Assembly: GCF_002563695.1 (NCBI RefSeq)
Contig: NZ_PDJI01000004.1
Location: 1 to 64,000 of the forward strand
Direction of reading: 5' to 3'
DNA: 64,000 bases
DNA from: Georgenia soli
GTDB lineage: Bacteria > Actinomycetota > Actinomycetes > Actinomycetales > Actinomycetaceae
Both the position numbers and the translations under genes were made by a program. Below, one piece after another: positions 1 to 8,841 of this stretch. Below the pieces are notes generated by a model. That model was not told the DNA's origin, searched no databases, and was given only the letters and a program-made list of their open reading frames with translations. Position 1 is the first letter of the stretch, and the number at the start of each line of letters is the position of its first letter.

Positions 1-724
1 CCCGCTCACCGCCGCGCTCTCACCGGACCCGGCGCTCCGGCCGTCCGCGCAGGAGCTCGCCCGGTTCGCGGCCACCATGCCGGCCGCGGCGGCGATCGAG
101 CTGCCGTCCGGCGCCGACCTCGCGCAGGCACGGCTCCGGTCCGGCCAGGCGGCCACCGAGGTCGCCCCGTCCCGTCGGCCGCGCGGCAGGCACCGACGGC
201 CGCGCCGGCTGGGTCGACGTCGTGCCGCCCTCGCCGTGACGGCCCTCGCACTGGTGGCGGGCGCCGTACTTCCTGTCCTCGGCGCGACCTCCCGCGCCAC
301 CGGCGCCGGTCACGCCCGCGGAGGCGTCCGCGCTGGTGCGCGAACCTCGTGGCAGCGCGGGACGAGGCGCTGCGCGACGGCCGCACGGAGGTCCTGGCGG
401 AGCTGACGGTCCCGGGGTCTCCCGCCGCGGCGGAGGACGAGCTCCTGGTGGAGCGGCTGCGCACCGCGGGCGTGCGGGCGGAGGGGCTGAGCACCACCGT
501 CGACGAGGTCCGGCTCGTCTCGGCCGACGGCGGCCCCTCGCCGAGCGCCGTCGTGGAGGCGGTGCTGCGTCAGGAGGGGTACCGACTGGTGCCGGCCGAC
601 GGGTCCGGCGAGGAGGGCGGGCAGCCCGTGGAGGCGCGGGCGCCGCGCTGCCTGCGCATGGCGCTCAGCGGCCCCGCGCCGTGGCGGCTCAGCGAGGCGT
701 CGACCTGCGGCGGCGGCAGGATGA
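1..724 (+). pseudogene. Serine/threonine kinase-like protein, C-terminal part, partial and frameshifted
   Basis: The gene enters from the left edge in frame 2. Its first residues, LTAALSPDPALRPSAQEL, look like the last helix of a protein-kinase domain (DP..RPSA). A basic stretch and one membrane segment (AALAVTALALVAGAVLPVL) follow. An outer domain then continues in other frames: frame 3 carries APVTPAEASALVRE and frame 1 carries LVAARDEALRDGRTEVLAEL. The 2-to-3 switch lies near 275-300. The 3-to-1 switch is pinned to an extra C in gaacctc at 345-346, because gaactc would restore ALVRELVAARDEA. The stop is uncertain. Frame 1 runs on into the next gene's antisense, while frame 2 would stop at 722-724 if there were one more indel. 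Sequencing error is the likelier cause, but genuine decay is possible. The kinase assignment rests on little more than 20 residues. Confidence 0.45.
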
Positions 725-763
725 ACGGCTCCGGGAAAGGGGCCACCCGGACCCTCGACCACC

Positions 764-1735
764 TCACTCCGAGCGCGCCGAACCGCGGTCGGCCACCCAC
801 GGTGCGGCGGCCGCGAGGTCCGGGTGCAGGTAGACCAGGCCGTCGTCGAGGAGCACCCGGGGCGCCACCCGGCGGGAGGCGGCGAGGAAGTCGGCGAAAT
901 CGCGCCCGGCGAGGGCCAGCGCCGCCCGGGGGGCCCGCACGACTGCGGGGCCGGTGCATGGCCGCGGCCAGGGCGGCCACGACCTCGCCCTGCCTGGCGG
1001 CACCGGGGGCGGCGAGGTTGACCGGTCCGGTCACCGACGAGTCGATGAGGTGCAGCTGGGCACGCACGTGGTCGGCCAGCGTGATCCACGGGAACCACTG
1101 CCGTCCGCCGGCGATCGGCCCGCCGAGCCCCAGCCGGATGAGCGTGGTGAGCGGGGCGATGGCCCCGCCGGACGGCGCCAGGGCGGGGGCGGTGCGCAGG
1201 AGGACCACCTGCGCGCCGGCGTCGGCGGCCGGGGCGGTGGCGGCCTCCCACTGCCGGCAGACGTCGGCCAGGAAGCCGTCGCCGGGGTCGGACGTCTCGT
1301 GAGCACCTCGTCGCCGCGGTCGCCGTAGACGTCGGTGCCGCTCGCCTGCAGGAGACGCACCCGCCGGCCGTCGTGGTCGATCGCCCGGGCGACGGCCTCG
1401 GCGAGGATCCGTGTGCCGTCGACCCGGGACCGGAGGATCTCCTCCTTGTAGGCGGCCGTCCACGGCAGCCGGCCCAGGGAGGCGCCGCCCAGGTTCACGA
1501 CGACGTCCACGCCGTCGAGCGCGGCGCGGTCGAGCGCTCCGGAGGCCGGGTCCCAGCCGACCTCGTCGGGTGCCCTGGGGCCGCGGCGCACCAGACGCCG
1601 GACGACGTCGCCGCGGTGCCGGAGGTGGCGGACCAGGTGGTGGCCCAGGAAGCCGGAGGCCCCCGCGACGAGCACGGTGCGGGTGCCGGCGACGGCCGGT
1701 GCGGTTCCGGCGGCGTTCACCGCGGTGGTGGCCAT
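764..1735 (-). pseudogene. TIGR01777-type NAD(P)-dependent epimerase (SDR), two frameshifts
   Basis: The N-terminus shows the Rossmann glycine motif VLVAGASGFLGHHL, then GVDVVVNLGGASLG and LLQASGTDVYGDRG, as in sugar-nucleotide-epimerase-like SDR proteins (TIGR01777/YfcH type, usually about 300 aa). Reading breaks twice. Near 1298 the gene reads ctcacgagacg where ctcacggagacg would continue the protein (EVLTETSDPGDGFLA), so one base is missing. At 947-950 a run of four G (four C on the coding strand) has one base too many, separating AAAMHRP from AVVRAPRAALALAGRDF. With both repaired, one 323-aa chain ends LVYLHPDLAAAAPWVADRG, a normal family C-terminus. Opposite-sign errors in a chain conserved throughout favour sequencing error. 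The ATG at 1735 has TAGCGT exactly 6 nt upstream (1742-1747), suggesting a leaderless mRNA. The substrate is unknown. Confidence 0.75.
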
Positions 1736-1768
1736 GGCCTCACGCTAACGGCGCCCCCGGGCAGATGC

Positions 1769-1805
1769 CACGGGGCCCCGCACCGTGATGGTGCGGGGCC
1801 CCGTG
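1769..1805 (-). terminator. Hairpin terminator downstream of sucB
   Basis: A perfect 16-bp inverted repeat (1769-1784 with 1790-1805) encloses a 5-nt loop. It lies 20 bp past the sucB stop and upstream of the epimerase start. It has no T-run, as is common for actinobacterial hairpin terminators. Confidence 0.7.
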
Positions 1806-1824
1806 CCGGGCACGCGTCAGCGCG

Positions 1825-3671
1825 TCACAGACCGACCTCGGCGTCGAAGGCGCCCTCCTCCAGGCGGGCCTTGACGGTCGAGAGGAAGCGGCCGGCGTCG
1901 GCGCCGTCGACCAGGCGGTGGTCGTACGTCAGCGACAGGTAGATCATCGAGCGGATGCCGATGGTGTCGTTGCCGTCGGCGTCCGTGACGACCATCGGAC
2001 GCTTGACGATCGTCCCCACACCGAGGATGGCGACCTCGGGCTGGTTGATGATCGGCGTGTCCAGCAGGAGCCCGGCCGACCCGGTGTTGGTGATCGTGAA
2101 GGTCGAGCCGGACAGCTCGTCCGGGGTGACCTTGCTGTCCCGGGTGCGGGCGGCGAGGTCGTTGATCTTCTTGGCGATGCCGCCGATCGTCAGGTCACCG
2201 GCGTCCTTGATGACCGGGACCAGCAGGCCGCGCGGGGTGTCGACCGCGATGCCGATGTGCTCGGCGCCGTGGTAGATCACCTGCTCGTCGTCGATCGTCG
2301 CGTTGAGCTTCGGGTGCGCCTTGAGGGCCTCCGTCGCCGCCTTGACGAAGAACGGCAGGAAGGTCAGCTTCGTGCCCTCTGCGGCCTGGAACGCGGACTT
2401 CGCCCGGGCCCTCAGGGTCGCGATGCGGGTGACGTCCACCTCCACCACGGAGGTCAGCTGGGCGGAGGTGTCCAGCGACTCGCGCATGCGCTTGGAGATG
2501 ACCTTGCGCAGGCGCGACATCTTCTCGGTCGTGCCGCGCAGCGGGGAGACCTCGACGGGAGCCGGCGTCCTGGCAGGGGCAGACGCCGCGGGCGCCTGGG
2601 CCGGTGCCGCTGCGGCGGCCTTCTCGGCGGCGGCCTGCTCGGCCGCTGCCTCGACGTCCTGCTTGCGGATACGGCCCCCACGCCGGTGCCCTCCACCGTG
2701 GACAGGTCCACGTCGAGGTCCGCGGCGAGCTTGCGCACGAGCGGGGTGATGTAGGCGGTGCCGGCGGCGGCCGCGGCCCTCGGCGCCTCACGACGCGTCT
2801 CGGCCTTCGGCGCCTGCGGCTCGGCCGGCTGCGCGGCGCCGCTCCGCGGCTGCTGCTTGGGTGCCTCGGCGGCGGGGGCCGGCTCCTCCTTGGGCGCCTC
2901 GGCCGCGGGGGCCGGCTCCTCCTTGGGGGCCTCAGCGGCGGGTGCCGCCTCAGCCTTGGGGGCCTCCGCCTTCGGAGCCTCGGCCTGCGGGGCGGCGGAT
3001 CCGGCCGCGCCCACGATCGCGAGGTCGGTGCCGACCTCGACGGTCTCGTCCTCCTGGACGAGGATCTTCACCACGGTGCCGGCCACGGGGGAGGGCACCT
3101 CGGTGTCGACCTTGTCGGTGGAGACCTCCAGAAGCGGCTCGTCGACCTCGACCGTGTCGCCCTCGGCCTTGAGCCAGCGGGTGACGGTGCCCTCGGTGAC
3201 GGACTCGCCGAGCGCCGGCATCTTCACGGCCTCGCCCGAGGCCTCGCCGCCGGCGGCGGGGGCGGAGGCGGTCGCCTCCTCCTTCGCCTGCTCGGCCGGC
3301 CTGGCCTCCTCGGCGGCCGGCTGCGCGGCCTCGACGGCCTCGGCGGCGGGCTGGCCGCCGGCCGCCGGCGCCGTGTCCGGCTCGCCGCTCGTGCCCTGCT
3401 CCGCGGGAGCCTGCTCGCCGTCGGAGGAGCCGGACCCGTCACCGATCACGGCGAGGTCCGTGCCGACCTCGACCGTCTCGTCCTCCTCCACGAGGATCTT
3501 CTCGACCACGCCGGCGACGGGGGAGGGCACCTCGGTGTCGACCTTGTCGGTGGAGACCTCGAGCAGCGGCTCGTCGACCTCGACCGTCTCCCCGACCGCC
3601 TTGAGCCACCGCGTGACGGTGCCCTCGGTGACGGACTCGCCCAGCGCGGGCATCTTCACGGACTCAGACAT
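1825..3671 (-). pseudogene. sucB: 2-oxo acid dehydrogenase E2 (dihydrolipoamide succinyltransferase), one-base frameshift
   Basis: This is the E2 core of a 2-oxoacid dehydrogenase complex, transferring acyl groups from lipoyl-lysine to CoA. The order is lipoyl domain 1 (residues 1-77, lipoyl Lys43 in STDKVDTEV), an Ala/Pro/Glu linker, a nearly identical lipoyl domain 2 (about 150-225), a linker with repeats of [11 protein letters not shown], the E3-binding domain ([18 protein letters not shown]) and the catalytic domain from [12 protein letters not shown] to [13 protein letters not shown] with the catalytic His. The frame breaks right after VEGTGVG. The coding strand has gtgggggcc (five G, complement of CCCCC at 2675-2679) where six G would give [18 protein letters not shown] and rejoin the catalytic domain. 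With the missing G the product is 615-616 aa. The gene is normally indispensable, so I read this as a homopolymer sequencing error. Actinobacterial E2 proteins may serve both pyruvate and 2-oxoglutarate dehydrogenases. The ATG has ggaga upstream and lies 24 bp after lpdA. Confidence 0.9.
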
Positions 3672-3695
3672 GTCCTGGAATCTCCTTCGATCGGG

Positions 3696-5075
3696 TCAGT
3701 TGTGCGCGTGCAGCGGCTTGCCGGCGAGGGCCAGGGCGGCCTCGCCCAGCGCCTCGTCCTGCGTCGGGTGGGCGTGGACGAGGGCGGCGACGTCCTCCGG
3801 GTAGGCCTCCCAGTTCACGATCAGCTGGCCCTCGCCGATGAGCTCGCCGACACGGGCGCCGAGCATGTGCACCCCGACGATCGGGCCGTCCTTCTCGCGC
3901 ACGAGCTTGACGAAGCCCTGCGTCTGGAGGATCTGGGACTTGCCGTTGCCGCCGAGGTTGTACTCGAGGGCGAGGACGTTGTCCGCGCCGTAGGCCTCCT
4001 TGGCCTCGGCCTCGGTGAGGCCGACGGAGGCGACGTTCGGCTCGCAGTACGTGACCCGGGGGATGCCGGACTCGACGATGGGCGCGGGGTTGAGGCCCGC
4101 GATCTCCTCGGCGACGAAGATGCCCTGCTGGAAGCCACGGTGGGCGAGCTGGAGACCGGGGACGATGTCGCCGACTGCGTAGACGTTGCCCACGCCCGTG
4201 TGCAGGCGCTCGTTCGTGAGCACGAAGCCGCGCTCCATGGGGATGCCGTTCTCCTCGTACCCGAGGTTGGCGGTGGCGGGGCCGCGGCCGACGGCGACGA
4301 GGAGGATCTCGGCCTCGAAGGTCTTCCCGTCCTGGGTGGTGACCTTCACGCCGTCGTCGGTCTGCTCGACGCCGGAGAACATGGTCTTGGTGTGGAAGGC
4401 GATCTTGCGCTTGCGGAACGCGCGCTCCAGCCCCTTGGACAGGGCCACGTCCTCGTTCGGGACCAGGTTCGGCAGGCCCTCGATGATGGTGACGTCGGTG
4501 CCGAAGGAGTTCCAGACGGAGGCGAACTCGACGCCGATGACGCCGCCGCCGAGGACGATCGCGCTCTTCGGGACGAAGTCCAGCTCCAGGGCCTGCTCGG
4601 AGGTCAGCACGCGGCCGCCGATCTCGAGGCCGGGCAGCGACTTGGAGTAGGAGCCGGAGGCCAGGATGACGTGCTTGCCCTTGTACCGGGTGCCGTCGAC
4701 CTCGACCGTGTCCTGCGAGACGAGCTTGCCCCACCCGTTGACGAGGTTGACCTTGCGGGAGGAGACGAGCCCCTGCAGGCCCTTGTAGAGGCGGTTGACG
4801 ATGCCCTCCTTGAAGGAGTTCACCGCGCTGACGTCGATGCCCTCGAGGGAGCTCTTGACGCCCACGCCCGCGCTCTCGCGGATGGTGTCGGCCACCTCGG
4901 CGGAGTGGAGCAGCGCCTTGGTCGGGATGCAGCCGCGGTGCAGGCAGGTGCCGCCGAGCTTGTCGGCCTCGATCAGGGCGACCGTCAGGTCGAGCTCGGC
5001 CGCCCGGAGCGCCGCCGCGTAGCCGCCGCTACCCGCCCCCAGGATGACGATGTCGTACTCCTGCGTATCAGCCAC
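3696..5075 (-). CDS. lpdA: Dihydrolipoyl dehydrogenase (E3)
   Basis: This FAD flavoenzyme re-oxidises dihydrolipoyl groups of 2-oxoacid dehydrogenases and the glycine cleavage system, passing electrons to NAD+. It is 459 aa, the usual length. The FAD-binding GAGSGG motif is at residues 13-18, the redox disulfide Cys44/Cys49 is in GGTCLHRGCIPTK, a second nucleotide-binding GGGVIGVEFAS is near 180, and the C-terminal HAHPTQDEALGEAA carries the catalytic His-Glu pair. I chose GTG at 5075 (MADTQEYD) because AAGGAGAGG precedes it and the flavin motif then sits normally. The longer reading frame adds about 35 unrelated residues. It is followed after 24 bp by sucB, so the two are probably co-transcribed, with gcvTHP (43-48 kb) as a second client. 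Confidence 0.96.
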   Translation of the reverse strand: MADTQEYDIVILGAGSGGYAAALRAAELDLTVALIEADKLGGTCLHRGCIPTKALLHSAEVADTIRESAGVGVKSSLEGIDVSAVNSFKEGIVNRLYKGLQGLVSSRKVNLVNGWGKLVSQDTVEVDGTRYKGKHVILASGSYSKSLPGLEIGGRVLTSEQALELDFVPKSAIVLGGGVIGVEFASVWNSFGTDVTIIEGLPNLVPNEDVALSKGLERAFRKRKIAFHTKTMFSGVEQTDDGVKVTTQDGKTFEAEILLVAVGRGPATANLGYEENGIPMERGFVLTNERLHTGVGNVYAVGDIVPGLQLAHRGFQQGIFVAEEIAGLNPAPIVESGIPRVTYCEPNVASVGLTEAEAKEAYGADNVLALEYNLGGNGKSQILQTQGFVKLVREKDGPIVGVHMLGARVGELIGEGQLIVNWEAYPEDVAALVHAHPTQDEALGEAALALAGKPLHAHN

Positions 5076-5231
5076 GTACCTCTCCTTGAGCGCACAAATG
5101 ACCCTGACTGGGTCCGGTTCGCGGCCATTCTTCCACCCAAACCTCGTCCAGGCCCATTCGTCCCATGCCGCGAGCGTCACACCGCAGGGGTGCGGTGCGT
5201 CACATGCGGGCCGCGAGGACAGGAGCGAGCG

Positions 5232-5259
5232 GGCGGGCGCACGACGTCGAGCGCCCGCC
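5232..5259 (-). terminator. Hairpin terminator downstream of pepA
   Basis: A perfect 9-bp stem (ggcgggcgc / gcgcccgcc) encloses a 10-nt loop, just past the pepA stop. The remaining 150 bp up to lpdA would hold the lpdA promoter. I do not see a convincing hexamer pair there. Confidence 0.5.
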
Positions 5260-5277
5260 TTCGCCCTCGGGGCACCG

Positions 5278-6753
5278 TCAGGCCCGGGCGGCGGCCTCGA
5301 GCACGCCGAGCAGGGTGCGCAGGCCCATGCCGGTGCCGCCCTTGGGGGTGTAGCCGTAGGGGCCGCCCTCGTTGTAGGCGGGACCGGCCACGTCGAGGTG
5401 GGCCCAGGGGAGGTCGCCGACGAACTCCTTCAGGAACAGCCCGGCCACGAGCATGCCGCCGTACCGGTCGCCCATGTTGGCGATGTCGGCGACCGGCGAC
5501 TTCAGCGACTCGCGCAGCTCCTCGGGCAGCGGCATCGGCCAGAACTGCTCGCCGACCCCCTGCGCGGCCGCCACGACCTCCTCACGGGTGGCGTCGGTGC
5601 CCATGACGGCCCCCACGCGGGCGCCGAGCGCCACCATCTGCGCGCCGGTGAGGGTCGCGATGTCGATGATCGCGTCGGGGTTCTCCTCGCGGGCCGCGGC
5701 GAGTGCGTCGGCCATGACGAGACGACCCTCGGCGTCGGTGTTGAGCACCTCGACGGTGGTGCCGTCACGCATGGTGACGACGTCGGAGGGCCGCTGCGCG
5801 CCGCCGCCGGGCATGTTCTCCGCGAGGGCGAGCCAGCCGGTCACTTTGACCGGCAGGTCCAGCGCCGCGGCCGCGAGCACGGTGTGCAGGACGGTGGCGG
5901 CGCCCGCCATGTCGTCCTTCATGTTCTCCATGCCCTTGGCGGGCTTGAGGGACAGGCCGCCGGAGTCGAAGGTGATGCCCTTGCCGACGAGGGAGTAGTG
6001 CGCACGGGCACGGGCGGGGGAGTGGACGACCTTGACCAGGCGCGGCGGGCGGGCGGAGCCCTGGCCGACACCGAGGATGCCGCCGTAGCCGCCCGCGGCG
6101 AGCTGCTTCTCGTCGAGCACCGTGACCTTCACGCGCGAACCCTTGGCCGCGGCGAGCGCCTCCTCGGCGAAGGACTGCGGGTACAGGTGCTTCGGGGAGG
6201 CGTTGACCAGGTCCCGGACGCCGCGCACGCCGTCGGCCACGGCCTGCGCGCGGGCCAGGGCGGCACGGGTCTCCTTCTGCCGGGCCGCCGGGGTCGCGAG
6301 CTCGATGCGGGCCACGGGCGCGGGGTCGCTCGTGCGGTAGTGGTCGAAGCGGTAGGCACCCAGCAGCGCACCCTCGGCGACGGCACCCACCTGTGCGGCG
6401 TCGTCGGCGGGCAGGGCGAGGACGACGTCGGCGGAGCCGGCGAGCGAGCGCACGGCGGCGCCGGCCGCGCGGCGCAGCGCCTCCGGACCCACCTGACCGT
6501 CGGTGACCTTGCCCACGCCGGTGAGGACCACGACGGTAGCGGCCAGCTCCTCGCCGGCGGGGAGCCGGACGACCTCGTCGCCCTTGCCCGTCACGCCGAG
6601 CGCAGGCAGCAGAGCGCCAAGGGGCGCAAGGACCTTCGGCGGCAGGCCGGCCGCCAGGAGGCGGGGGCCGTCGTCGTCCTGGGCGACGGCGAGGACGATC
6701 GCGTCGGCGCTCGTGCGGGCGGGGTCCTTGGTGCTGAGCTTGAGGTCGGTCAC
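5278..6753 (-). CDS. pepA: Leucyl aminopeptidase (M17 family)
   Basis: This cytosolic dizinc/manganese aminopeptidase removes N-terminal residues in peptide turnover. The C-terminal catalytic domain has the family metal and catalytic residues in GKGITFDSGGLSLKP (Lys, Asp), MKDDMAGAA (Asp) and the M17 signature NTDAEGRLVMADAL (Asp, Glu and catalytic Arg). The N-terminal domain is the expected divergent alpha/beta domain, and the 491-aa length matches the family. I chose GTG at 6753 (MTDLKLSTKDPARTSADAI). The frame is open further upstream but that part overlaps the divergent promoter region. A TAGCAT -10 hexamer sits 8 nt upstream at 6762-6767, so the leader would be absent or one or two bases long. 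It is divergent from the membrane protein at 6800 across 46 bp. Confidence 0.95.
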   Translation of the reverse strand: MTDLKLSTKDPARTSADAIVLAVAQDDDGPRLLAAGLPPKVLAPLGALLPALGVTGKGDEVVRLPAGEELAATVVVLTGVGKVTDGQVGPEALRRAAGAAVRSLAGSADVVLALPADDAAQVGAVAEGALLGAYRFDHYRTSDPAPVARIELATPAARQKETRAALARAQAVADGVRGVRDLVNASPKHLYPQSFAEEALAAAKGSRVKVTVLDEKQLAAGGYGGILGVGQGSARPPRLVKVVHSPARARAHYSLVGKGITFDSGGLSLKPAKGMENMKDDMAGAATVLHTVLAAAALDLPVKVTGWLALAENMPGGGAQRPSDVVTMRDGTTVEVLNTDAEGRLVMADALAAAREENPDAIIDIATLTGAQMVALGARVGAVMGTDATREEVVAAAQGVGEQFWPMPLPEELRESLKSPVADIANMGDRYGGMLVAGLFLKEFVGDLPWAHLDVAGPAYNEGGPYGYTPKGGTGMGLRTLLGVLEAAARA

Positions 6754-6799
6754 GATCCCGAATGCTAGCCCGGCCGCCGCCGGGCGGTAATCTCCCGGG

Positions 6800-7153
6800 G
6801 TGCTCCCCACCGTCCTGATCACCTCGGTCCTCGCCGCCGCGCTCGGCCTGTGGGCGGCGTGGTACGCGGTGCGGGACCGCCCCGTGCTCTTCAAGCAGCT
6901 GGTCGGCGCGGGGGCCGTCGAGGCCGCCCTGCTCGCCCAGGTCGTCGTCGCCCTCGTGGCCGGGGCCGGCGGGCACGTCCCCAGCGAGCCGTGGACGTTC
7001 TGGGGCTACCTCGTCACCGCGCTGTTCCTGCTGCCGGTGGCGGCGGTGTGGGCGATGGCGGACCGTACCCGTACGAGCTCGGTGGCGCTGCTGGTCGTCT
7101 GCGTCGCCATCCTGGCGATGCAGGCGCGGGTGTGGCAGGTGTGGACGGCGTGA
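6800..7153 (+). CDS. Small integral membrane protein of unknown function
   Basis: This 117-aa protein is almost entirely hydrophobic, with about four membrane segments (near residues 4-23, 35-58, 66-86 and 92-112) and a short RDRPVLFKQ loop. It resembles the conserved hypothetical membrane proteins that actinobacteria keep between pepA and pyrD, but I know no assigned function. The GTG start has TAATCT (6788-6793) exactly 6 nt upstream and no Shine-Dalgarno sequence, so it is probably leaderless. Its TGA overlaps a GTG (7150) that opens the next frame, so the two are likely one transcription unit. Confidence 0.8.
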   Translation: MLPTVLITSVLAAALGLWAAWYAVRDRPVLFKQLVGAGAVEAALLAQVVVALVAGAGGHVPSEPWTFWGYLVTALFLLPVAAVWAMADRTRTSSVALLVVCVAILAMQARVWQVWTA

Positions 7154-7164
7154 GCGGAGACGAG

Positions 7165-7656
7165 ATGAGCACCAACGACGAGGCCGCCGTGCGGTCGCGG
7201 CCCGAACGCGAGGAGGTCGTCACGACCTCCGCCGTGGACACCCGGCGCCCGGCCTTCGGCCTGGGGCGCGTCCTGATCCTGGTGTACGGCATCTTCGCCG
7301 TCGCGGCCACGGCCCGGGCGGGCGTGCAGCTGATCACCAAGGCGGACGAGGCGCCGCTCGCCTACGGGCTGTCCGCCCTCGCCGGCGTCGTGTACGTGGT
7401 CGCCACCGTCGCGCTCGCCCACAACGGCCGCCGCATGCGGCGCGTCGGCTGGACCGCCGTGGTCTTCGAGCTGGTCGGGGTGCTGACGGTGGGCACGCTG
7501 AGCGTGGTCAGCCCCGAGCTGTTCCCCGACGACACGGTCTGGTCCGGCTTCGGCAGCGGCTACGGGTACGTGCCGGCGGTCCTGCCGCTGCTCGGCATCG
7601 CCTGGTTGTGGCACTCCAGCCCGGCCCGGATCGCCGCACGCGCCGACCGCGGCTGA
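7165..7656 (+). CDS. Conserved integral membrane protein of unknown function
   Basis: A cytoplasmic head of about 30 residues (MSTNDEAAVRSRPEREEVVT) precedes four predicted membrane segments (GRVLILVYGIFAVAATARAG, AYGLSALAGVVYVVATVALA, VVFELVGVLTVGTLSVV, AVLPLLGIAWLW). The product is 163 aa from ATG 7165. A GTG at 7150, overlapping the previous stop, would add five residues and is the alternative start. No catalytic motif is visible. Its position after another membrane protein suggests a joint, unknown envelope role. Confidence 0.75.
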   Translation: MSTNDEAAVRSRPEREEVVTTSAVDTRRPAFGLGRVLILVYGIFAVAATARAGVQLITKADEAPLAYGLSALAGVVYVVATVALAHNGRRMRRVGWTAVVFELVGVLTVGTLSVVSPELFPDDTVWSGFGSGYGYVPAVLPLLGIAWLWHSSPARIAARADRG

Positions 7657-7724
7657 CCAGCCCTGGTCCGCGGCGCCGGGCGGTGCCGCAGGACCCGCCG
7701 GGGTCGCGGGTAGGCTCGCGCGAC

Positions 7725-8756
7725 GTGTACCGGCTCCTCTTCCGCACCCTGGCCGTCCGTGTCGACCCTGAGCGTGCGCACCTGCTCGCGCTCGGGCTGA
7801 TTCGCACCGTCTCCCGTGTCCCGGTGCTCTCCGACGCCGTCCGTGCGACCCTCGGCCGTCGCCCCGACGTCCCGGTGCCCGCGGCCGCCGACGGCGGTCC
7901 CCTCGCACGCCCCGTCCCCGGGGTCCTCGGCCTGGCGGCCGGGATGGACAAGGACGCGGACACGGTGCTGGGCATGGACATGATCGGGTTCGGCTTCGTC
8001 GAGGTCGGCACGGTCACCGCCCGGCCCCAGCCGGGCAACGAGCGGCCGCGCCTGTGGCGTCACGTCGAGCTCGGCGCCCTGCGCAACCGCATGGGGTTCA
8101 ACAACCGCGGGGCCACCGCCGCCGGCGAGCAGCTGCGGCGCCTGCGCCGCTCCCGGCGGGGCCGTTCCGTCGTCGTCGGGGCGAACATCGGCAAGAGCAA
8201 GGTCACCCCGCTCGACGGCGCCGTCGCCGACTACGAGACGAGCGCCCGGGAGGTCGCCCGGTGGGCCGACTACCTCGTCGTCAACGTCTCCTCACCGAAC
8301 ACGCCCGGCCTGCGCGACCTGCAGGCCGTGGACTCGCTGCGCCCGATCCTCGCCGCCGTGCGCCGGGCCGCCGACGAGTCCGCCGGGCGCGCGGTCCCGC
8401 TGTTCGTCAAGATCGCGCCGGACCTCTCCGACGACGACGTCGACGCGGTCGCGGACCTGGCGCTGGAGCTCGGGCTCGCCGGCGTGGTGGCGACCAACAC
8501 CACCGTGAACCACGACCTCGGGCCCGGCGGGCTGTCCGGCTCGCCGCTGCGGGAGCGCTCGCTCGCCGTCGTCTCGCGGCTGCGCGGGCGGCTGGGGGAG
8601 CGGGGCACCATCATCGGCGTCGGGGGCATCTCGACCGAGGCCGACGCCCGCGCGATGATCGCCGCCGGCGCCGACCTGCTGCAGGCCTACTCCGCGTTCG
8701 TCTACGAGGGCCCGGCGTGGCCGGGCCGGATCAACCGGGCCCTCGGGCGACGCTGA
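7725..8756 (+). CDS. pyrD: Quinone-dependent dihydroorotate dehydrogenase (class 2)
   Basis: Oxidises dihydroorotate to orotate in pyrimidine synthesis, with FMN, passing electrons to the quinone pool. Class 2 features are an N-terminal helical membrane-associating region ([19 protein letters not shown]), FMN and substrate motifs [21 protein letters not shown] (with the class 2 catalytic Ser), [12 protein letters not shown] and GVGGIST, and the C-terminal [10 protein letters not shown]. The 343-aa length is typical. I chose GTG at 7725; TAGGCT at 7711-7716 lies 8 nt upstream, so the transcript is near-leaderless. The gene converges with the DUF3043 gene. Confidence 0.95.
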   Translation: MYRLLFRTLAVRVDPERAHLLALGLIRTVSRVPVLSDAVRATLGRRPDVPVPAAADGGPLARPVPGVLGLAAGMDKDADTVLGMDMIGFGFVEVGTVTARPQPGNERPRLWRHVELGALRNRMGFNNRGATAAGEQLRRLRRSRRGRSVVVGANIGKSKVTPLDGAVADYETSAREVARWADYLVVNVSSPNTPGLRDLQAVDSLRPILAAVRRAADESAGRAVPLFVKIAPDLSDDDVDAVADLALELGLAGVVATNTTVNHDLGPGGLSGSPLRERSLAVVSRLRGRLGERGTIIGVGGISTEADARAMIAAGADLLQAYSAFVYEGPAWPGRINRALGRR

Positions 8757-8770
8757 GCCGCGCGGCTCAG
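8753..8770. terminator. Palindrome at the pyrD stop, probable bidirectional terminator
   Basis: The 18-nt perfect palindrome ctgagccgcgcggctcag starts inside the pyrD stop codon region and lies between convergent genes. Confidence 0.4.
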
Positions 8771-8841
8771 GCGGGGTGCTCGCCCCGCGCCCACCTGGGG
8801 CTTCGTCAGGCGGGGTACTCGCCCCGCCCCACCTGGGGCTT
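8767..8841 (-). repeat. Tandem duplication of the 3' end of the DUF3043 gene
   Basis: Two near-identical copies (8767-8803 and 8806-8841, 37 and 36 bp) differ by one substitution and one indel. The inner copy encodes the true C-terminus of the DUF3043 protein (KPQVGRGEYPA, stop). The outer copy repeats that coding end past the stop. It looks like a recent local slippage or duplication. Confidence 0.7.

Noticed and set aside
2604-5606. A 1000-codon open frame antisense to sucB and lpdA
   Set aside because: It is the mirror of two clear conserved genes. High G+C keeps antisense frames open, and its composition (Asp/Gly/Leu/Val/Arg) is typical of such shadows.
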